Part shown: positions 30,894 to 34,044 of the stretch, one piece after another
How the letters are laid out: each line of letters starts with the position of its first letter
Position numbering within the stretch: position 1 is the first letter of the stretch
Assembly (NCBI GenBank): GCA_021324595.1
Contig: JAJPIV010000105.1
Coordinates: forward strand, 1 to 34,044
DNA from: Actinomycetota bacterium
GTDB lineage: Bacteria > Actinomycetota > Actinomycetes > Streptosporangiales > Streptosporangiaceae
Length of the DNA stretch: 34,044 bases
Direction of reading: 5' to 3'
Made by a program: the position numbers and the translations under genes
Notes under the pieces: generated by a model
Told to the model about the DNA's origin: nothing
Database searches by the model: none
Seen by the model: only the letters and a program-made list of their open reading frames with translations

Positions 30894-33800
30894 GCCGCAA
30901 TGGAGCCCGGCCTGAGAGACCGGGAAAACCCGCCGGGCCGGCGGCCAGTGGTGGGAGTGGATCCGGCCGCAATGGAGCCCGGCCTGAGAGACCGGGAAAA
31001 CGCGGCGACCCTGTCGGAGCTGGCCACGCGCGGCAGCTCGCCGCAATGGAGCCCGGCCTGAGAGACCGGGAAAACCCCGTACTTCATCAGCCGGGTGCGG
31101 TCCGGAGACCAGCCGCAATGGAGCCCGGCCTGAGAGACCGGGAAAACCCAGCCGAGGAAGGAGGAGGAGGGATGACCGCGCCGCCGCAATGGAGCCCGGC
31201 CTGAGAGACCGGGAAAACTGGTATCTAGGCTGTAACCCGAAACCGTCCCGCCGGCGCCGCAATGGAGCCCGGCCTGAGAGACCGGGAAAACACCTGTCCC
31301 GTCTGTCCCGCCAGGGTCAGCACGGCAGGCCGCAATGGAGCCCGGCCTGAGAGACCGGGAAAACCGATGTTACCCTTACCCAGTCAGCGACGGCCGTTCT
31401 GCCGCAATGGAGCCCGGCCTGAGAGACCGGGAAAACTATGCGCCGGAGTCGCATGAATGGTCGCATTGTCCGGCCGCAATGGAGCCCGGCCTGAGAGACC
31501 GGGAAAACCCATTCCTACCCGATCCGACGACACTGGGCGATATGGGCCGCAATGGAGCCCGGCCTGAGAGACCGGGAAAACCGGCGCGCAGTGCCAGCTT
31601 CGGCGTGTCCGCCATGCCGCCGCAATGGAGCCCGGCCTGAGAGACCGGGAAAACTCGCGTCGTCATGCCCGGCCGCGTGCCGGGCCTCGCTGCCGCAATG
31701 GAGCCCGGCCTGAGAGACCGGGAAAACGCCGATTTGTACGCTTGGGTGCCGCTGACCAGGGAGTGCCGCAATGGAGCCCGGCCTGAGAGACCGGGAAAAC
31801 CTGCCACAGGCGCAGCTCAGCGCGCACGTGGACGTCGCCGCAATGGAGCCCGGCCTGAGAGACCGGGAAAACAAGCGCCCGGTTCCCAAGGGCACCAGGG
31901 TATGGGTATGCCGCAATGGAGCCCGGCCTGAGAGACCGGGAAAACTTGCACCGCAAGCTGAGTGGCATTATCCTGGTGATAGCCGCAATGGAGCCCGGCC
32001 TGAGAGACCGGGAAAACATGGCGCTAAAGGGACACCACTGGAAATACCACTTGCGCCGCAATGGAGCCCGGCCTGAGAGACCGGGAAAACCCGTGCCAGC
32101 TAGCAGGTCATTCGCGGGAATATTCGCCGCAATGGAGCCCGGCCTGAGAGACCGGGAAAACCTGTTCCGTCGCGGCGTACTCCTGGTCGCCAAGTCGCCG
32201 CAATGGAGCCCGGCCTGAGAGACCGGGAAAACCGGGCACTCGCCGTGGCTGTCCCAGTGCGGCAGCCGCCGCAATGGAGCCCGGCCTGAGAGACCGGGAA
32301 AACGTCTGTCGCTTTTGTCCAGCGCACCGGGGTAATTTAGCCGCAATGGAGCCCGGCCTGAGAGACCGGGAAAACCTATAATACCGGTACCGGTTCGCTT
32401 AACCGGGTTCCGTGCCGCAATGGAGCCCGGCCTGAGAGACCGGGAAAACATGGCGGCGATCATGACCGCCCGGATCAATTCCCGCAAGCCGCAATGGAGC
32501 CCGGCCTGAGAGACCGGGAAAACTTCCTGGGCAGGTCACGATCGGAGTGCGTGCGCTTGGCCGCAATGGAGCCCGGCCTGAGAGACCGGGAAAACGTGGG
32601 TCCTCGCCCTGCGGGTGATCCAGATCGTGTGCCGCAATGGAGCCCGGCCTGAGAGACCGGGAAAACGTACACCGCCCAGCCCGGCTTCGCCGGGCTCGTG
32701 AAGCCGCAATGGAGCCCGGCCTGAGAGACCGGGAAAACCATCCCGCGCCGGCCGGGGACGCCGTTGAGCACGAAGCCGCAATGGAGCCCGGCCTGAGAGA
32801 CCGGGAAAACCCGGCGCCCGTGCCGCTCGTCGCGCTGCTCGGCGTGCCGCAATGGAGCCCGGCCTGAGAGACCGGGAAAACCGATATCATTCTCTCGCGC
32901 CTTGACGACATGAACAGGCGCCGCAATGGAGCCCGGCCTGAGAGACCGGGAAAACGGGAAGACGTGTGGGCTTATGGCTGACGATAAGATGCCGCAATGG
33001 AGCCCGGCCTGAGAGACCGGGAAAACGAGGCCATTGTCTCGTCAGCCACGCCATCAGGAAACGGGCCGCAATGGAGCCCGGCCTGAGAGACCGGGAAAAC
33101 AAGCCAGGACTCGGCGCCTTTGCGAGACGGCCTCTCGGCCGCAATGGAGCCCGGCCTGAGAGACCGGGAAAACCTGACCGGAACGCCTATGTCGGTGTGC
33201 GAAGCGGAGGGCCGCAATGGAGCCCGGCCTGAGAGACCGGGAAAACGCTGAGCATGAAACGAAGGAAAGCGCGGAAAGCCAAGGCCGCAATGGAGCCCGG
33301 CCTGAGAGACCGGGAAAACTTGTCGCCGGAATTGGCAAGGGGACTGGGCATCGTCGGCCGCAATGGAGCCCGGCCTGAGAGACCGGGAAAACATAATGGC
33401 CGGGGAACTATTAAGGTTCCAAAATTCGGGCCGCAATGGAGCCCGGCCTGAGAGACCGGGAAAACCGCTGACAGTCCTACGGTCAGGCCGGCGGCGGCCA
33501 GGCCGCAATGGAGCCCGGCCTGAGAGACCGGGAAAACGCCTACCGGGCCACGCGGATCACCGGTCACGTCGCTGCCGCAATGGAGCCCGGCCTGAGAGAC
33601 CGGGAAAACTGGGAAAGGGAATCAGGATTTGATTCGCTGGTGATGCCGCAATGGAGCCCGGCCTGAGAGACCGGGAAAACCCTGGTGCTGTCCGCCGCCG
33701 GCGCGGCGGGCACGGAGCCGCAATGGAGCCCGGCCTGAGAGACCGGGAAAACGCACCCCGCGCGCTGCCCGGCGCGGCGGGGCCGGGCGGCCGCAATGGA

Positions 33801-34044
33801 GCCCGGCCTGAGAGACCGGGAAAACGGGCCCCGGGGCTCCGGCAGCGCCTCGCCCGGGGGAAGCCGCAATGGAGCCCGGCCTGAGAGACCGGGAAAACCT
33901 AGGGGGAGGCATCGGAGCTGCCGCGCGGCGGGACGCCGCAATGGAGCCCGGCCTGAGAGACCGGGAAAACACGCGGCACGAAGAATGTACAGTAATGTCC
34001 GGTTTTAAGCCGCAATGGAGCCCGGCCTGAGAGACCGGGAAAAC

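Larger units (their letters stand above)
25155..34044 (-). CRISPR. CRISPR array, main segment, 123 repeats, reaching the window end
   Basis: It begins with the last 24 nt of the split spacer (25155-25178). From 25179 to 34044 there are 123 repeats and 122 complete spacers by hand count. The repeat is the same 36-nt unit as in the left segment, and the last ends exactly at 34044, so the array may continue. Spacers are 35-39 nt except one of 24 nt (25867-25890). Repeat variants are at 25179 (one substitution and one deletion), 25250, 25322, 25469, 27052, 28787 and 29146; after 29146 I saw no variant in 67 repeats. On the minus strand the repeat begins GTTTTCCCGG and ends CCATTGCGGC, similar to type I/III repeats whose 3' end gives the crRNA handle. 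No cas gene is in the window, so the type cannot be assigned. Short ORFs in this region are repeat translations, not genes. Confidence 0.98.

Noticed and set aside
23053-34044. Assignment of a CRISPR type from the repeat alone
   Set aside because: No cas gene is visible. The ATTGCGGC end suggests a type I or III system, but one motif is not enough.

Overview
The window is very GC-rich DNA with strong G/C bias at third codon positions, many GTG starts and 4-bp GTGA gene overlaps. It carries families typical of Actinomycetota: a MarP-like protease, a DUF2891 protein, a TMEM175-type channel and a single-chain acyl-CoA carboxylase. A filamentous actinomycete is likely, but genus cannot be read from the sequence. 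No rRNA, tRNA, phage structural gene or cas gene was seen.

Layout. 1-1539 (minus): the N-terminal part of a Gly/Pro/Tyr-rich low-complexity protein that runs off the left edge. 1981-3342 (plus): a stand-alone TrpB2-type tryptophan synthase beta chain. 3472-10085 (plus): a promoter and a tight five-gene catabolic operon (DeoR-family regulator, APC permease, FGGY sugar/polyol kinase, GlpA-like FAD oxidoreductase with a C-terminal [2Fe-2S] BFD-like domain, and a second FAD/NAD(P) oxidoreductase). It has the logic of glycerol-3-phosphate or polyol catabolism, but with an amino-acid-type permease and no known substrate. 10189-11235 (minus): DUF2891 protein, possibly leaderless. 11428-16962 (plus): a eukaryote-style BC-BCCP-CT acyl-CoA carboxylase of 1844 residues. 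17079-19205 (plus): a secreted right-handed beta-helix protein with a 27-bp tandem repeat near its N-terminus. 19349-19996 (plus): TMEM175-like channel. 20117-20827 (minus): S51-like peptidase. 20925-21407 (minus): small secreted protein of unknown function. 21727-22938 (plus): MarP-like membrane serine protease, followed by a strong hairpin.

The last third (23053-34044, one third of the window) is one very long CRISPR array. By hand count it has 130 repeats of 36 nt (the first truncated) and 129 spacers, mostly 35-39 nt, and it reaches the last base of the window, so it may continue. A complete IS66-family element (23528-25146, ISBst12-like with only the transposase gene) sits inside one spacer. 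It has GTAA-starting inverted ends and an exact 8-bp target duplication, and removing it restores a normal 36-nt spacer. Repeat decay is concentrated at the left end, and on the minus strand the repeat ends in ATTGCGGC, similar to the ATTGAAAC-type crRNA handle. Both point to transcription right-to-left with the leader and any cas genes to the right, outside the window. Several spacers are near-duplicates, suggesting repeated acquisition against related invaders. Most small ORFs across the array are artefacts of translating the repeat.
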